Positions 7,197 through 18,400 are shown, counted from the first letter of the stretch. The stretch: 43,716 nt of DNA from Candidatus Termititenax persephonae (GCA_003864475.1 BGZO01000010.1:1-43716); one strand, 5' to 3'. Translations and numbers: made by a program. The notes: a model not told the origin generated them from the sequence alone.

Positions 7197-8589
7197 TTTT
7201 CGACGTTTTTTTACCGCCTGCAAATTACTGACGGACGGCCTGATTGTCATTGCCGCTTTCTGTCTGGGTTATATTGGTAAATTCAAGCTTTACTGGTTTG
7301 GTCTCGGCGGGATTACGCCGACCGCTAATTTTCCTGAATACTGGGAAGTTATGATTTATATCGAGATACTTTGGCTCTTCGCTTTTGCTTATGCGGGAAT
7401 GTACCGTTATTATCAAGGTCCCGTGGCGCGTGTCAGAGAGACGGCGGCGGTTTGTGTCGGCGTGTTTCTCGGCGTAGTGGAGGTCATGGCGTTTTCTTTT
7501 CTCTATCCTACTTTTCCCGGCTCGCGCTACGTGCTGGTCTACGCGGGAGTTGCGGCGGTCATACTGCTCAGCTTGTCGCGCTGGCTGATTGCCAAGCTGA
7601 TTATTTTCCTGCACCAAAAAGGCCGCGGCAATAAACGCGCGGTCATCGTCGGGAGCAGTCAGACCGCCCAGCGCATTGCCGAAAAACTCCTCCAATATCC
7701 AGAGTACGGCTTTCATTATTGCGGCTTCATTACGGACCGGCGGCCACGCCTCATCCACGCCTTGAAGAAAAAATTTGTCCGCTTGGGCGGGTTCAAAAAT
7801 TTTCGCCGTATTTTTTCGCAAAAACACATCACGGCGGTTTTTGCCGATGACTTGCCCGCCGAGAAGCTGGCGGCTTTGGCGGAATATTGCCGACAAAAAA
7901 ACTTGTATTTTCGTTATCATTCCGAGGCCTTGTCCAAAAATATCTTTTGGGAAGAGTTGGATGCGGTTGATTTAATTGGCTTAAAAACACAAAAATTTCG
8001 TGAAGTAAACAAGATTATTAAGCGGGTTTTTGACTTGGCTTTGGTTTTGCCAGCTCTGCTCGTCCTCTCTCCCGTGATGTTGTTGATTGCTCTGGGCATC
8101 AAATTGACCTCGCCAGGGCCGATTATTTACCGCCAGACCAGGGTAACGTACGGGGGCAGACATTTTCATTTTTTAAAATTCCGCTCCATGCCTGTCAATT
8201 CGGAAAAATCCGGGCCCATTCTGTCGATTGAAGACCAAAAACACCGCGCGACCAAGTTCGGTTATTTTCTCCGCAAGACCTCGCTGGATGAATTGCCCCA
8301 ACTTTTCAATGTCCTCAAAGGTGATATGTCTATTGTCGGGCCGCGCCCGGAACGCCCCATCTTTCACGAAGAATACCTCAGAACTATACCGCGCTGGGAG
8401 GAGCGCCTGGCGGTCAAGGGCGGTATCACGGGCTGGGCGCAACTCAACGGCCGTTCGGAGTTGACCGCTCTGCCGCAGGAAAAGCTGGAGTATGATATTT
8501 ACTATATCGAAAATTGGTCAGTTTTATTCGATATTATGTTGCTTTTGCGGACACTGGGCTACGTGCTGAGGCAGAGAGATGTGTATTAA
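7186..8589 (+). CDS. polyprenyl glycosylphosphotransferase (WbaP/PglC-type initiator)
   Basis: 467 residues. The start at 7186 is chosen because GGGGGAGGGC precedes it; an upstream in-frame ATG lacks this. N-terminal transmembrane helices are followed by a CoA-binding-like domain (RAVIVGSSQTAQRI). The bacterial sugar transferase domain starts at about residue 275 (KRVFDLALVLPALLVLSPV), with SPGPIIYRQTRV, FLKFRSM and DELPQLFNVLKGDMSIVGPRP, the catalytic signature. It transfers a sugar-1-phosphate from UDP-sugar to undecaprenyl phosphate, the first membrane step of polysaccharide assembly. It shares 11 bases with each neighbour. Confidence 0.93.
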   Translation: MDTNFRRFFTACKLLTDGLIVIAAFCLGYIGKFKLYWFGLGGITPTANFPEYWEVMIYIEILWLFAFAYAGMYRYYQGPVARVRETAAVCVGVFLGVVEVMAFSFLYPTFPGSRYVLVYAGVAAVILLSLSRWLIAKLIIFLHQKGRGNKRAVIVGSSQTAQRIAEKLLQYPEYGFHYCGFITDRRPRLIHALKKKFVRLGGFKNFRRIFSQKHITAVFADDLPAEKLAALAEYCRQKNLYFRYHSEALSKNIFWEELDAVDLIGLKTQKFREVNKIIKRVFDLALVLPALLVLSPVMLLIALGIKLTSPGPIIYRQTRVTYGGRHFHFLKFRSMPVNSEKSGPILSIEDQKHRATKFGYFLRKTSLDELPQLFNVLKGDMSIVGPRPERPIFHEEYLRTIPRWEERLAVKGGITGWAQLNGRSELTALPQEKLEYDIYYIENWSVLFDIMLLLRTLGYVLRQRDVY

Positions 8590-9832
8590 AGTCCGTTTTG
8601 CCCCGTCGCCTACCGGCAATCTGCATATCGGGTCCGCGCGAACGGCTCTTTTCAATTATCTTTTTGCGCGGCGGCACGGCGGCCAATTTGTCCTGCGCGT
8701 CGAGGACACTGACCAAGAGCGTTCCCGGCAGGAATTTACAGATGATATTTTGGCGGGACTGGGCTGGCTGGGCCTCCAGAGCGGCGAACCGCCCATCTAT
8801 CAGAACTCCCGGCGGTCTCTGCATTTAGAATACGTCGACAAACTGCTGCGCGAGGGCAGGGCTTACGAACAAGACGGCGCGGTTTATTTCAAGATACCGA
8901 CGGAAGGCGAGACCGTTATTGAGGATTTGGTCAAAGGGCGGATTGTCTTTCAGAACAAAGATTTTAAGAATCAGGTCATCCGCAAATCTGACGGCTCGGC
9001 GACATATAATTTTGCCGTGGTGCTGGATGATGCGCTGATGGGCATCACGCATATTATCCGCGGCGAGGACCATATCTCCAACACGCCGAAGCAGATTTTT
9101 CTTTATGCCGCACTGGGTTTTGCCCTGCCGCGTTTCGCGCATATCCCGATGATTTTGGGTCAGGATCGCGCCAAGTTGAGCAAAAGGCATGGCGCAACGT
9201 CCATCAATGAATATCGACGGGAAGGGTTTTTACCTGAAGCTATCGTAAATTATCTGGCCTTGCTGGGCTGGACCCCGGCGGACGGCACGGAGTTGATGAG
9301 CCTGGACGAGCTTGGACAGAAATTTGATTTGGACAGGGTGTCCAAGTCCAATTCCATATTTGACTTGGGCAAACTGCGCTGGCTCAACGCCCAAAAGCTG
9401 AAAAATTACACGGCGGAAAATTTAAAAAAGCTGTACCCAGACTTGGACATCGAGATTTTGCGGGTCATCAAGGACGATATGGTTTTGCTGGCGGACGTGC
9501 CGGAACTGGCAAAAGTGTTCACTGCAGAGGAGATTGTCTATGCCCCGGAACAAATAGAGGAATTAAAAACTCCGTCAGCAAGGCAGGTTCTACTTGAAAT
9601 AAACGAAAAAATTGATGGCATATATAACGGAACTATCCAAGAACAATATGGGAAAGCCCAAGATTTGCTGAATGATGTCGTACAATGTACGGGACTGAAG
9701 AGGGGGGCGGTTTTTCATCCCTTGCGGCTGGCTCTGACCGCCTGCCAATCCGGCCCCGGCTTGAAATTTTTATTAACCCTGCTCGGACGGGAAAAAGTAA
9801 AGGAGAGACTGGGCAATGCGCTTAGGAGTTAA
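8579..9832 (+). CDS. gltX: glutamyl-tRNA synthetase (short form)
   Basis: Charges tRNA-Glu (possibly tRNA-Gln too) with glutamate. HIGH-type motif in FAPSPTGNLHIGSART (residues 7-21), FVLRVEDTD, and KLSKRHG at about residue 199 are all present. It is 417 residues, against about 465-490 in most bacteria. The shortening falls in the C-terminal anticodon-binding region after LRWLNAQKL. The ATG overlaps the preceding stop by 11 bases and the end overlaps pdxJ by 17, so it is translated as part of the polysaccharide operon. Whether the reduced C-terminal part changes tRNA choice cannot be judged here. Confidence 0.95.
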   Translation: MCIKVRFAPSPTGNLHIGSARTALFNYLFARRHGGQFVLRVEDTDQERSRQEFTDDILAGLGWLGLQSGEPPIYQNSRRSLHLEYVDKLLREGRAYEQDGAVYFKIPTEGETVIEDLVKGRIVFQNKDFKNQVIRKSDGSATYNFAVVLDDALMGITHIIRGEDHISNTPKQIFLYAALGFALPRFAHIPMILGQDRAKLSKRHGATSINEYRREGFLPEAIVNYLALLGWTPADGTELMSLDELGQKFDLDRVSKSNSIFDLGKLRWLNAQKLKNYTAENLKKLYPDLDIEILRVIKDDMVLLADVPELAKVFTAEEIVYAPEQIEELKTPSARQVLLEINEKIDGIYNGTIQEQYGKAQDLLNDVVQCTGLKRGAVFHPLRLALTACQSGPGLKFLLTLLGREKVKERLGNALRS

Positions 9833-10550
9833 CATCGACCATATTGCCACGCTGCGGCAGGCGCGGCTGGATGTGTACCCTGATTTGCTGGCGGCGGTGC
9901 GGGAATGCTTGGCGGCTGGGGCGGACGGCATTACCTTGCATTTGCGCGAGGACAGGCGGCATATTCAGGACGCGGACGTGGCCTTGTTGAGGCAAATTTT
10001 TCCCCGCGCACGGCTTAATCTGGAAATGGCGGCGGTGGACAGCATCGCCAAAATCGCCGGGCAAGTCCGGCCTAACTCCGTGTGCCTCGTCCCGGAAAAC
10101 AGGAAGGAATTGACTACCGAGGGTGGTTTGGATGTGCGGAACAATCTACGAAAAATAACGTCTATTACACGAAAAATGCAGTCAGCAGGAATAAAGGTAT
10201 CACTTTTCATTGACCCTGACGCGGCACAAATCAAGGCGGCCAAGGCGGCCGGAGCGGACATGATTGAACTGCACACGGGAACTTTTGCCGAGTTTTCTGA
10301 CCAGCAAAGGCCGAATTACAACAAGTCCCGCGCCCAAAAAGAACTGCGCAAATTGCTCTCCGCCGCCCGATTGGCCAAAAGTTGGGGACTGCAGGTCAAC
10401 GCGGGGCATGGCTTGACGTACCGCAATGCGCGTCTGCTGTCCAGATACCCAGGCCTTTTTACGGAGTTTAATATCGGACACAATATCATTGCCCGGGCAG
10501 TTTTTGTCGGGATAAAGAAGGCTGTCCAAGAAATGAAAGCCCTGCTGTGA
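9816..10550 (+). CDS. pdxJ: pyridoxine 5'-phosphate synthase
   Basis: 244 residues, full family length. Opens RLGVNIDHIATLRQARLD, with DGITLHLREDRRHI, LNLEMAA, VCLVPE and VNAGHGL, all standard PdxJ signatures. The enzyme condenses 3-amino-2-oxopropyl phosphate with 1-deoxyxylulose 5-phosphate in the DXP-dependent vitamin B6 pathway, in the cytoplasm. It closes the 4345-10550 operon (overlap of 17 bases with gltX; SD GGAGAG inside gltX) and converges with the comF-like gene two bases away. It supplies the cofactor used by the aminotransferase at 34128, though the genes are unlinked. Confidence 0.96.
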   Translation: MRLGVNIDHIATLRQARLDVYPDLLAAVRECLAAGADGITLHLREDRRHIQDADVALLRQIFPRARLNLEMAAVDSIAKIAGQVRPNSVCLVPENRKELTTEGGLDVRNNLRKITSITRKMQSAGIKVSLFIDPDAAQIKAAKAAGADMIELHTGTFAEFSDQQRPNYNKSRAQKELRKLLSAARLAKSWGLQVNAGHGLTYRNARLLSRYPGLFTEFNIGHNIIARAVFVGIKKAVQEMKALL

Positions 10551-10552
10551 TT

Positions 10553-11161
10553 TTAAGCGGCGGGCGCGCTTGTCTTAGGCCTGAACACGCCCAAGATTTC
10601 AATGCTAGCCGGATTGTATCGCGCGAGGGCATTGGCTAGATTTCTGACCGTATGACCAGTGGTGATAATATCGTCAACAATTAAAATCCGCTTGTTTTCT
10701 AATAATTTTTGCTTATTTTCCCAGACCTGAAAAATATCCGCCGTCTCTTTTTCTCTGGCGGCAGGGGAGAGGGCGGCAAGTTTTTGCGTATTTACGGCAC
10801 GATAAACGAGGTCGCCGCACAAAGGTATGCCATAAAACGCCGCATAAGTTTTGGCAAATTCCTCGGACTGATTGAAGCCGCGGTCCCGCAGGCGCAGGGG
10901 GTTTAAAGGCACGGGGATGAGAAAGTCTGCCTGTTTGGCCGGGGCATACTGGAGAAAAGCCTTTTGAATAATCGGGATTAATTCACGATTTTTAGTGTAT
11001 TTTACCGCCGCAACCAACTTTCTGGCATAGTCGTCATAACACAATACTCCGCAATAGGCAAAGCCCAGATTCAGCTGTACCTGCTCCAGATAAGCCGTCA
11101 ATGTCCCGGGGTTTTTCTCCTCTGCGCCGGGGAAAATTATTTGCAAAATTTGTTTCAGCAT
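10553..11161 (-). CDS. comF: ComF-family phosphoribosyltransferase-like protein
   Basis: 202 residues. VPVPLNPLRLRDRGFNQSEEF (about 83-103) and the PRPP-binding loop ILIVDDIITTGHT (159-171) define ComF/GntX proteins, used in DNA uptake or purine salvage-like chemistry. The N-terminal zinc-finger cysteines of many ComF proteins are absent; the protein begins directly with the domain linker. The ATG lies 15 bases after a perfect TATAAT on the reverse strand, leaving a leader too short for a normal SD. Confidence 0.85.
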   Translation of the reverse strand: MLKQILQIIFPGAEEKNPGTLTAYLEQVQLNLGFAYCGVLCYDDYARKLVAAVKYTKNRELIPIIQKAFLQYAPAKQADFLIPVPLNPLRLRDRGFNQSEEFAKTYAAFYGIPLCGDLVYRAVNTQKLAALSPAAREKETADIFQVWENKQKLLENKRILIVDDIITTGHTVRNLANALARYNPASIEILGVFRPKTSAPAA

Positions 11162-11187
11162 AGCGTATGTGTTATGATTATAACATA
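11162..11187. promoter_or_regulatory. compact shared promoter for divergent genes
   Basis: Only 26 bases separate the two start codons. GTTATGATTATAACATAAT (11171-11189) contains a perfect reverse-strand TATAAT (11179-11184) for comF and a forward TATGAT (11173-11178). It is nearly symmetrical (GTTAT...ATAAC, TTATG...CATAA). This suits a bidirectional promoter with overlapping -10 elements, or an operator. The resulting transcripts would have very short or no leaders. Confidence 0.45.
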
Positions 11188-11925
11188 ATGCAAATGCTGA
11201 GTTGGGCGGAATTTTTAAGCCTAATCAACGCACGCGATATCAAGCTGTGCGGTGTGCCGCGCATTTCTACCTCGCAGGACATCACAAAAAAAGCTATTGA
11301 ACTGGCCAATGGCGAGGGCGGTTACTTGGTTCTCGGTTTTGACCGCTATACTTTTCAATTGTACGGCTGTGTTTTTGACAGCAAATGGCTGAACGCGATT
11401 TTGGCGCAGGAAATCCGTCCCGCCTTAAATTATGAAATCATGGGTTTTATCCGCAGTAATAAACGGATTTTTGTGGTCAAAATCGCTGAAGGGACTGCCA
11501 AACCGTATCAGGCCTTGGACGGCTCGGATGTAAAAACGGCGGCGCCAATCAAGCTTTCGCCGGAGGAAGCCCCGGAATTTGTGCAGAAGCGGCAGGCAGT
11601 CTGCCTAGAATACCTCAAAACTAATGACGGCATTACCAACATGCAATACCGGGAATTGAACAGCGTGTCTTACAAGACTGCCCACAATGAATTGAGCGCA
11701 CTGGTAGAGAAAAAAAACTTGGCGCAGGTGGGGCAGGGGCGGACGACCAAATATGTGTTGGCAGAAAAAGCCGCCCAGTACACGCAAGCCGAGGCGCATC
11801 AAAGCTTGTTTGGCGACACTTTGGACACTTTGGTCAGCTTGAATAGCGCAACTGTTTCCGTAACCGATTTTCGCCGTGCCGAGATGGGCGAACACATGGA
11901 TGAGCATCTGACGAAACTTGACTAA
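11188..11925 (+). CDS. AlbA_2 / winged-helix DNA-binding protein
   Basis: 245 residues from ATG 11188; an ATG seven codons earlier sits inside the promoter region and is less likely. Residues ~1-120 match the AlbA_2 (Schlafen AlbA-like) fold: ITKKAIELANGEGGYLVLGFD, then IFVVKIAEGTAKPYQA. After it comes a winged helix (about 135-190, ITNMQYRELNSVSYKTAHNEL). This pairing is typical of transcription regulators in the RecG-like/AlbA_2 class. The C-terminal tail (EHMDEHLTKLD) is acidic. No SD is visible, consistent with a near-leaderless mRNA. Target unknown; autoregulation through the palindromic start region is plausible. Confidence 0.7.
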   Translation: MQMLSWAEFLSLINARDIKLCGVPRISTSQDITKKAIELANGEGGYLVLGFDRYTFQLYGCVFDSKWLNAILAQEIRPALNYEIMGFIRSNKRIFVVKIAEGTAKPYQALDGSDVKTAAPIKLSPEEAPEFVQKRQAVCLEYLKTNDGITNMQYRELNSVSYKTAHNELSALVEKKNLAQVGQGRTTKYVLAEKAAQYTQAEAHQSLFGDTLDTLVSLNSATVSVTDFRRAEMGEHMDEHLTKLD

Positions 11926-12474
11926 GTTTGTGTTTCATATTTAGACCTCCAAAGTTATTTTTGACTTACTTCTTGAGAAATAAAGAACAGTTCACATAAA
12001 ATCACCGCCTTTCGATGATGATATGATAGCAGTTATACATAAGATATATTATGCGACATCGATAATAGAGCCAAAATAAAGCCTAAAAGCGCATATTTTA
12101 CGTGAATTAAGGATAAAAATTGTTATTTGTTTGGATTTATGTTGCGACTGGATTGATTGAGGCCTTGGATGCGTCTGTTCTCATTTTCGACTAATTCCTT
12201 ATAAAATCTCTCCGCTCAATTCTCTCTTGTGCGGGACAGTATCTTTTCATTTGAGTCTGCATCGCCGCAGTCCAAATGCGTCCTCACTCTCGAATATAAG
12301 TGTCTCCGCTATTGGCAAAACCACAAACCGACTCTCCTTGGCCTGACTTAGATAATTATGCATTTTGGCTGGCGGGATGGGCGGGCAGGCTAAAACTGGT
12401 CATCTCTGCCCTGCCCTCTTACTGCGCATATTTTGCAAAAATCTGGGTATATATATCTTTAAGAGGGGAAGTCA
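11926..12474 (+). other. 549-base untranslated region before the giant gene
   Basis: No convincing gene in either strand. It is AT-rich in its first 250 bases, then mixed. It contains a strong hairpin (12379-12416), a TATATATAT run (12448-12456) that may form part of a promoter, and the SD AGAGGGGA (12462-12469). A frame from 12300 runs through into the giant gene in another phase and is judged a shadow. A long 5' leader for the surface-protein mRNA is a reasonable reading. Confidence 0.4.
12379..12416 (+). other. GC-rich stem-loop upstream of giant surface protein
   Basis: GGGCGGGCAG (12379-12388) pairs with CTGCCCTGCCC (12406-12416): ten base pairs with one bulged base and a 17-base loop. 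No U-run follows, so it is not an obvious intrinsic terminator. It stands out from the AT-rich surroundings, 58 bases before the start codon. Possible roles: mRNA leader structure or protein-binding site. Confidence 0.5.
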
Positions 12475-15400
12475 ATGTTACGCAGGTATATATATATATT
12501 TATAGCCGCATTACTATTTGCCGGAGCGGGCGCGGATGTAGTACCGGAATGGCCTGTACCATCTCAGCCTAGCGCCTCGTGGCAAACATCAGCGGCAAAC
12601 AGTGGCGATACTCAAACTATCCACATCGACCGTCCTGATATGACTGGCGTGCCGACAACTGTAAATTACTGGCAGATAAAACATGATGCAAATATAATAT
12701 CTGTGCCAACAGATGACGTTACCTATACCATCAACAACATTAACGATAATGAAATTGTAACGATATATATAAGATGGTCATCCGATACTTCTGACACTGA
12801 CACAAGTGATTGGTCTGGACAGCTACTCTTAAGCATTGGCGACAAGACGGCACCTGAGATAAATAATCATTCCGTTGATCTGGAACCGAATGCTGAAATC
12901 ACGATATACGGCTCTGACGAGGGTAGCGGGATAGCGTGGACAAACTCAAACATTACCATCAACGCTGCTCCAAGCTCTTTAAACGGAATTGACGGAAGCT
13001 CGAGCGGTACATACACACCAAGTGGGCAAAAATATGACACTACCTATAGCGTCTCGGTCAATTTGTCTGATGTCAGCGGTAATTACATGATGACCCCCTA
13101 TACTTTTAGCTACACAACTAAGCCCATTCCCGTTCCGAACTACCTTGGCACAGACTGGATCGGCTTAGCCAATAGCGGAGCAAACTCCACGGACAATCAA
13201 AAAATTACCGTGCCTCGACCATCCACCGCCAACCTGCACACCTCAATAACCAGCTGGAATATGCAGTGGCAGTACTCTACAGATACTGATTGGCAAAGCG
13301 TAACCATAAATATAAACAATGATAGTCATGATATCTTTCCCGTCAGTGACAATTGCCAGGTGGATGTGCGGGTGCGCTGGGTGCAGGACGACGGGCAAAC
13401 AAGCGACTGGGCAACTGATACCAAATCTATCGGGGACCGTACCCCACCACAGGTAACTGACTATAACATAAACGGCGCTCCCGATAACATAGCGCTAAAC
13501 ACCGCCATCACGATAACCTGCGCCGACGAGGGAGGTGGGATAGACTGGCAGAACTCAATGATTACCATCAATACTATTACTGTCAACTTTTATGGCGACA
13601 CCTACTGGCCATCCGGGCAGAAGTATAACACCACGTACAACGTCTCCATCGCACTGCACGATTATAATGGCAATTTCATGGCCGAGCCATATACTTTTGA
13701 GTACAAGACGACAATGAATGCTCCCTCCCCCCCCAATGTAATTTGGGATGAGCATGATGGAAACATTGGGGACACGCAAGAATTCATAGTAACGAGACCG
13801 GCCACAGGCAACATTGAAAACATAACGCAGTGGGATGTACGGTGGAGATACAAGGAAGTCCCGGAAAACAATTGGCAGCTCACAGAAAATATCCCCGTAG
13901 AAGAGGATTGGCAGACAGAAAACGTCAGCGATAATTGTGAAATCGAGGTACAGGTAAGGTATAGGGAGAACGACTTGGTAAGCGATTGGTCCAACACCAC
14001 CAGTATACTCATTTACGACAGGACACCGCCTGTGGTAAGCGGACATGATGTGGTCGGCAGTCCCAATAACATAGAGCAAAATGCCCAAATCATGATATAT
14101 GCTAGCGACGAAGAGAGTAGTATCGACTGGACGGCTTCAATGCTCACTATCAATGGCTCCAGTATTCCCGCCGGATCTTTTTCTGGCTACGGCACTTACG
14201 GCGTGTATTCGCCGTCTGGACAAAAGTATAATGCTACCTACAATGTGCTAGTTACATTATATGATTCTGCTGGCAATTTCATGGCCGAACCGTATGCTTT
14301 TGCCTATAAGACAACAATGAATGTGCCGTCTGCCCCAAGTTTGAATTGGAACCAGCAAGCGTTAAACAGCGGGGACACCCAGATATTTACGGTAACAAGA
14401 CCAGCCACAAACAACATCGAGAACATGACGCACTGGGATGTGCAGTGGAGATACGATGGGGAAAACTTGGAAACTGATTGGCGGCTCACAGAAAATATCC
14501 CCATAGACGAAGATTGGCAGATAACAAACGTCAGCGATAATTGCGTTGTCTGGGTTCGGGTAAGATACAAGGACAGCGCCTTGATTAGTGATTGGTCTGT
14601 TGCCCAATCGTTAACTATCGGCGACCGTACGCCGCCGCAGATAACCGACTATAACATAAACGGCGCTCCCAATTACATAGAGCCAAATGCCGAAATCGTG
14701 ATATACGGCTCCGACGAAGGCGGCGGAATAACGTGGACGGACTCAGAAATTACCATCAATAACACCCACGTATTTCTCAACAGCAGCACATATACACCGA
14801 CCGGACAAAAGTACGGTATTACGTATAATGTTGCGGTTGTACTATCTGATTCCGCAGGTAATTATATGGACAGTCCGTATGTTTTCGAGTACAGAACGAG
14901 AGACATTCCTCAATCGGCTCCCACCGTAGAGTGGAATGATCAAGGGTTAAACAGTGCGGACAGCCAAAAGATTACTGTAACTAGGCCATCCACCACCAAT
15001 CTACACACTTCGATAACCAGCTGGAATATGCAGTGGAAATACTCTACAGATACTGATTGGCAAAGCATTACCTTAAATATAAACAGCGGTAACTATGTCA
15101 TCTCCCCCGTCAATGACAATTGCCAAGTGCATGTACGGGTGCGCTGGATGCAAGATGATGGGCAGACGAGCATCTGGGCGGAAGTCTTCGGCACTATTGT
15201 GAAAGACAGAACAATCCCAATATTAACAATCATTGAGCCATTGCCCAGTAGCTTTAATATTTGGCCCGGTTCGACGGTCAGCTTCCAACTAACAGACGAC
15301 ACTCCGTCTGATGCCGTGCAAATACTCCTCAATAACAAAGAACAGCAGAATGTTAATGTTGATATTGATAACCAAAATAGAAAATATAGTTTTACCTGCC

Positions 15401-18400
15401 CAGCCACTTGGAATGAAACCGTGCGCATAACCATTAATTATCAAGATGCCGAAGGTAATTATGGCCAATATGCCTATTATTTCGAGATGTTTAAGGATAA
15501 TAATCCGCCGCGTATATTTAATATCAGTCCGCTCGGCAATAACGTAACCGGCTCAGCAACATTTAGTTTTAGCGTCGAAGATATCCTGCCCGGCTCGGAT
15601 GTGAATTTAGATTCAGTAAAAGTTTTACTAAACGGCGACACCTTGACCTTGCCCAATTACACCATATCCGGCAACGCGTATGTTTATACTTGGAACAAGA
15701 TTCTGGACTTGAATACCACCTACACCCTGAAAATTAGTGCCAGTGATAAACATGGCTTGACTGTTTCCACTACTAATATCTTTACCACCACAAGTTCTAA
15801 CTATTATGTTAGACCGGAAAATAAATATTACGCCACGCTACAAGAGGCCGCGATTAGAGCCAATCCTGGCAGCACAATAGAACTGGCCAAGAATATCATC
15901 TATGACGACATAAATGTGGAAATTAGCAAGAACATCATCATCCAGCCACAAGGCGGCAGTACGGTAACCTTAGATGCCGAGGCCAAAGGCAGGCATTTCC
16001 TCATCGAGAACGCCACGGTTACCTTGAATAACATCAGCCTCATCAACGGTAGTTTTACTGGCAACAGTAGTAACGACGGCGGTGGCAGCATTAAGCTAAT
16101 CAACGCCACTTTAAATGTCTTAAATGCGCTGATTCAAAATAATAAGAGCAATCAATACGGTGGCTTCATTTTTGTTAAAGGCGCCATAAATATTTATCTG
16201 GAGAATGTGCGGGCTTTTGGCAACGACACTACGGAGGGCGCTTTCTTTCATAGTGACGGGGCTACGCAAAAAATACTTATTAGAAACAGCTTATTCGCTG
16301 GCAATATGCTAACTGGCAGAAATTTATTTAACTATGCCACAAATCTTACCGCCCAGCGGACAGATTTCTTATTTAATAAGAGCAGTAACAATAATACTGC
16401 CGTAACATTATTTGAAAGTACCGAGTATATTAATTTAGAAAACTGCACTATTTATGGCAACCTCCAGACTAACTCTAACAATACAGGAACAATTGCTGGC
16501 TCAGCATATAAATTCCAAATGATTAACACCATCGTTTGGGATAATGGAAAAAACTTATTTAGAAGTCTAGCTGACATGTCTGCGTTAAATTCAAATATCG
16601 AAGGCACACCCAAGATTGCCAGCGTTAACTCGCTAAGCCAAGAGCCTAAATTTGCCCAGCTTAACATCAGCAACACCACAAATTATGATACAAGCTTGGC
16701 TTTTGGTTCGCCGTGTATTGACCGCGGAACGACTAATATAAGTTTTGCCGACGGTTATATTTACGACAGTTATGACATCGGTAGCCGAGAATACGGCGGA
16801 ATGTATTTTTCTGACTTTTCACCCGCCGTCGGCTCCGCCAATGTGGGCTTAGTCGGGCAGGAAATCAGTTTCAGGCTGCGCAACCAAGCTGATGGTAATC
16901 TCGGTTTGAACACTAAAATTGTCATGGATAACAAAACTTATACAGGAGCAACAGGCCTGACCATAAAAAACTTATCCTCCGGCATAGAACTTACCACCAA
17001 AGGAGTCCCTACCCTCAATGCGCAAACCACCTATACAGTAACGGCCACGGCCACGGATCCCGGGGACAGCGTAGAAAAAAGCGTAACCTGGAGTTTTACC
17101 ACCAGAACAGCCAACGTTAAATATTTGTTTTTTACCGAGGACAGCCTCACTCAGTATCAAGGATTTACCCAGCCGATTACGGTCAATATCTTGAATGAAT
17201 TGTATCTGCCGGTCGGGAATGTAACTGTTGATTTTAAGATTACTAATACGATACAGCCGTTAAACAGCGTCTATCTATCCGCCGCCGCCATATCTGCCCA
17301 AAATGGCCAGGCGGTCGTTACACTTACTATCACTGAAGATTTTCCGCCGGGTAGTTTTGTCGACATTCAGGTGAAATACCAAGACACCTTGTCTGACACA
17401 ATTAGGATATCTTGCAGCGGTTTTATTGATATTTGTTATAACAGCGACACCGGAGATTATTATAACAAACTCAGCAAGGCTTTTAACGACTCACGCTTGG
17501 CGAGCGGACACACGATTGTTATCTCGGCTAATGCTTACCGGGTGGCTCACCCAGCTCAATTCGAGGATACGATTCAATGGCCGGCTATCAGCAATATCAC
17601 GCTGGACGGCAACGGCGCAACTCTCAACAGTAAAATAAGAATAGAGAGAAACAATTTGTCGGCCAATCTGCAAAATTTAAACTTCTCCAATATAGAAAAC
17701 CCTCTGGTCATAAACAGCAATGTTTATGACGACCAATTTCAGCTGACCATTAATATTACCTCCTGTAATTTTATTGATACCAAGGGTGCGGCGGCAATTA
17801 GGGCCGAAAAATTTAGATTTTTAAATATCAGCAATAGTACGTTTACCTCTAATCTTGGTTACAGTGGAGTTATTTATGCTCATACTTTTCAAAATATGCG
17901 CCTCCGTAATTCACGGTTCAGTCAAAATAACAACATCGCTGTCTATTTAAATACCACCGGGGAAGGACTTGTCCATATCAGTGAAACATTATTTGAAAAC
18001 AATCAAACGGCTCTATACGGGGATAATAATAATTTTAGGGGCAACATAATCATCGAAAATTCTATCTTGGCCGGGCAAAAAGACACGGCTTTTGGAGTCA
18101 GAAGTTTTGCCGTCTGTACGATTAATTTTTCCACCTTAGTGTCTAATAATATCGCTATCAAAGCCATCGAACAGGCAGCCCCCGACACCAACAAGCTGAA
18201 AATAATCAATAGCATTCTTTGGGGGAATACCAACGCACTCGATATTAACAGCAACAGTATTGAAATTTACGGCATTAATTCTTATAGCCAAGTCGCCTTG
18301 CCCGGCGAAGATAACAGTATTGTCGATGCCAAAGTAAGAAACAATTACAGTCTAGCCGAAGACAGTCCCGCCATTAACAAAGCCACCGCGGATTACGCCC

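Noticed and set aside
12300-12572. Forward 90-codon ORF upstream of the giant gene
   Set aside because: It has no SD and enters the giant gene in a different frame, where the real frame has a clear signal peptide and SD.
13727-13734. Run of eight C in the giant gene as a second phase-variable tract
   Set aside because: Short, in frame, and encodes a normal APSPP linker; far shorter than the 19-base tract.
12553-15210. CRISPR-like array
   Set aside because: The ~590-base repeats are protein-coding Ig-like modules with no spacers. No CRISPR array was seen anywhere.
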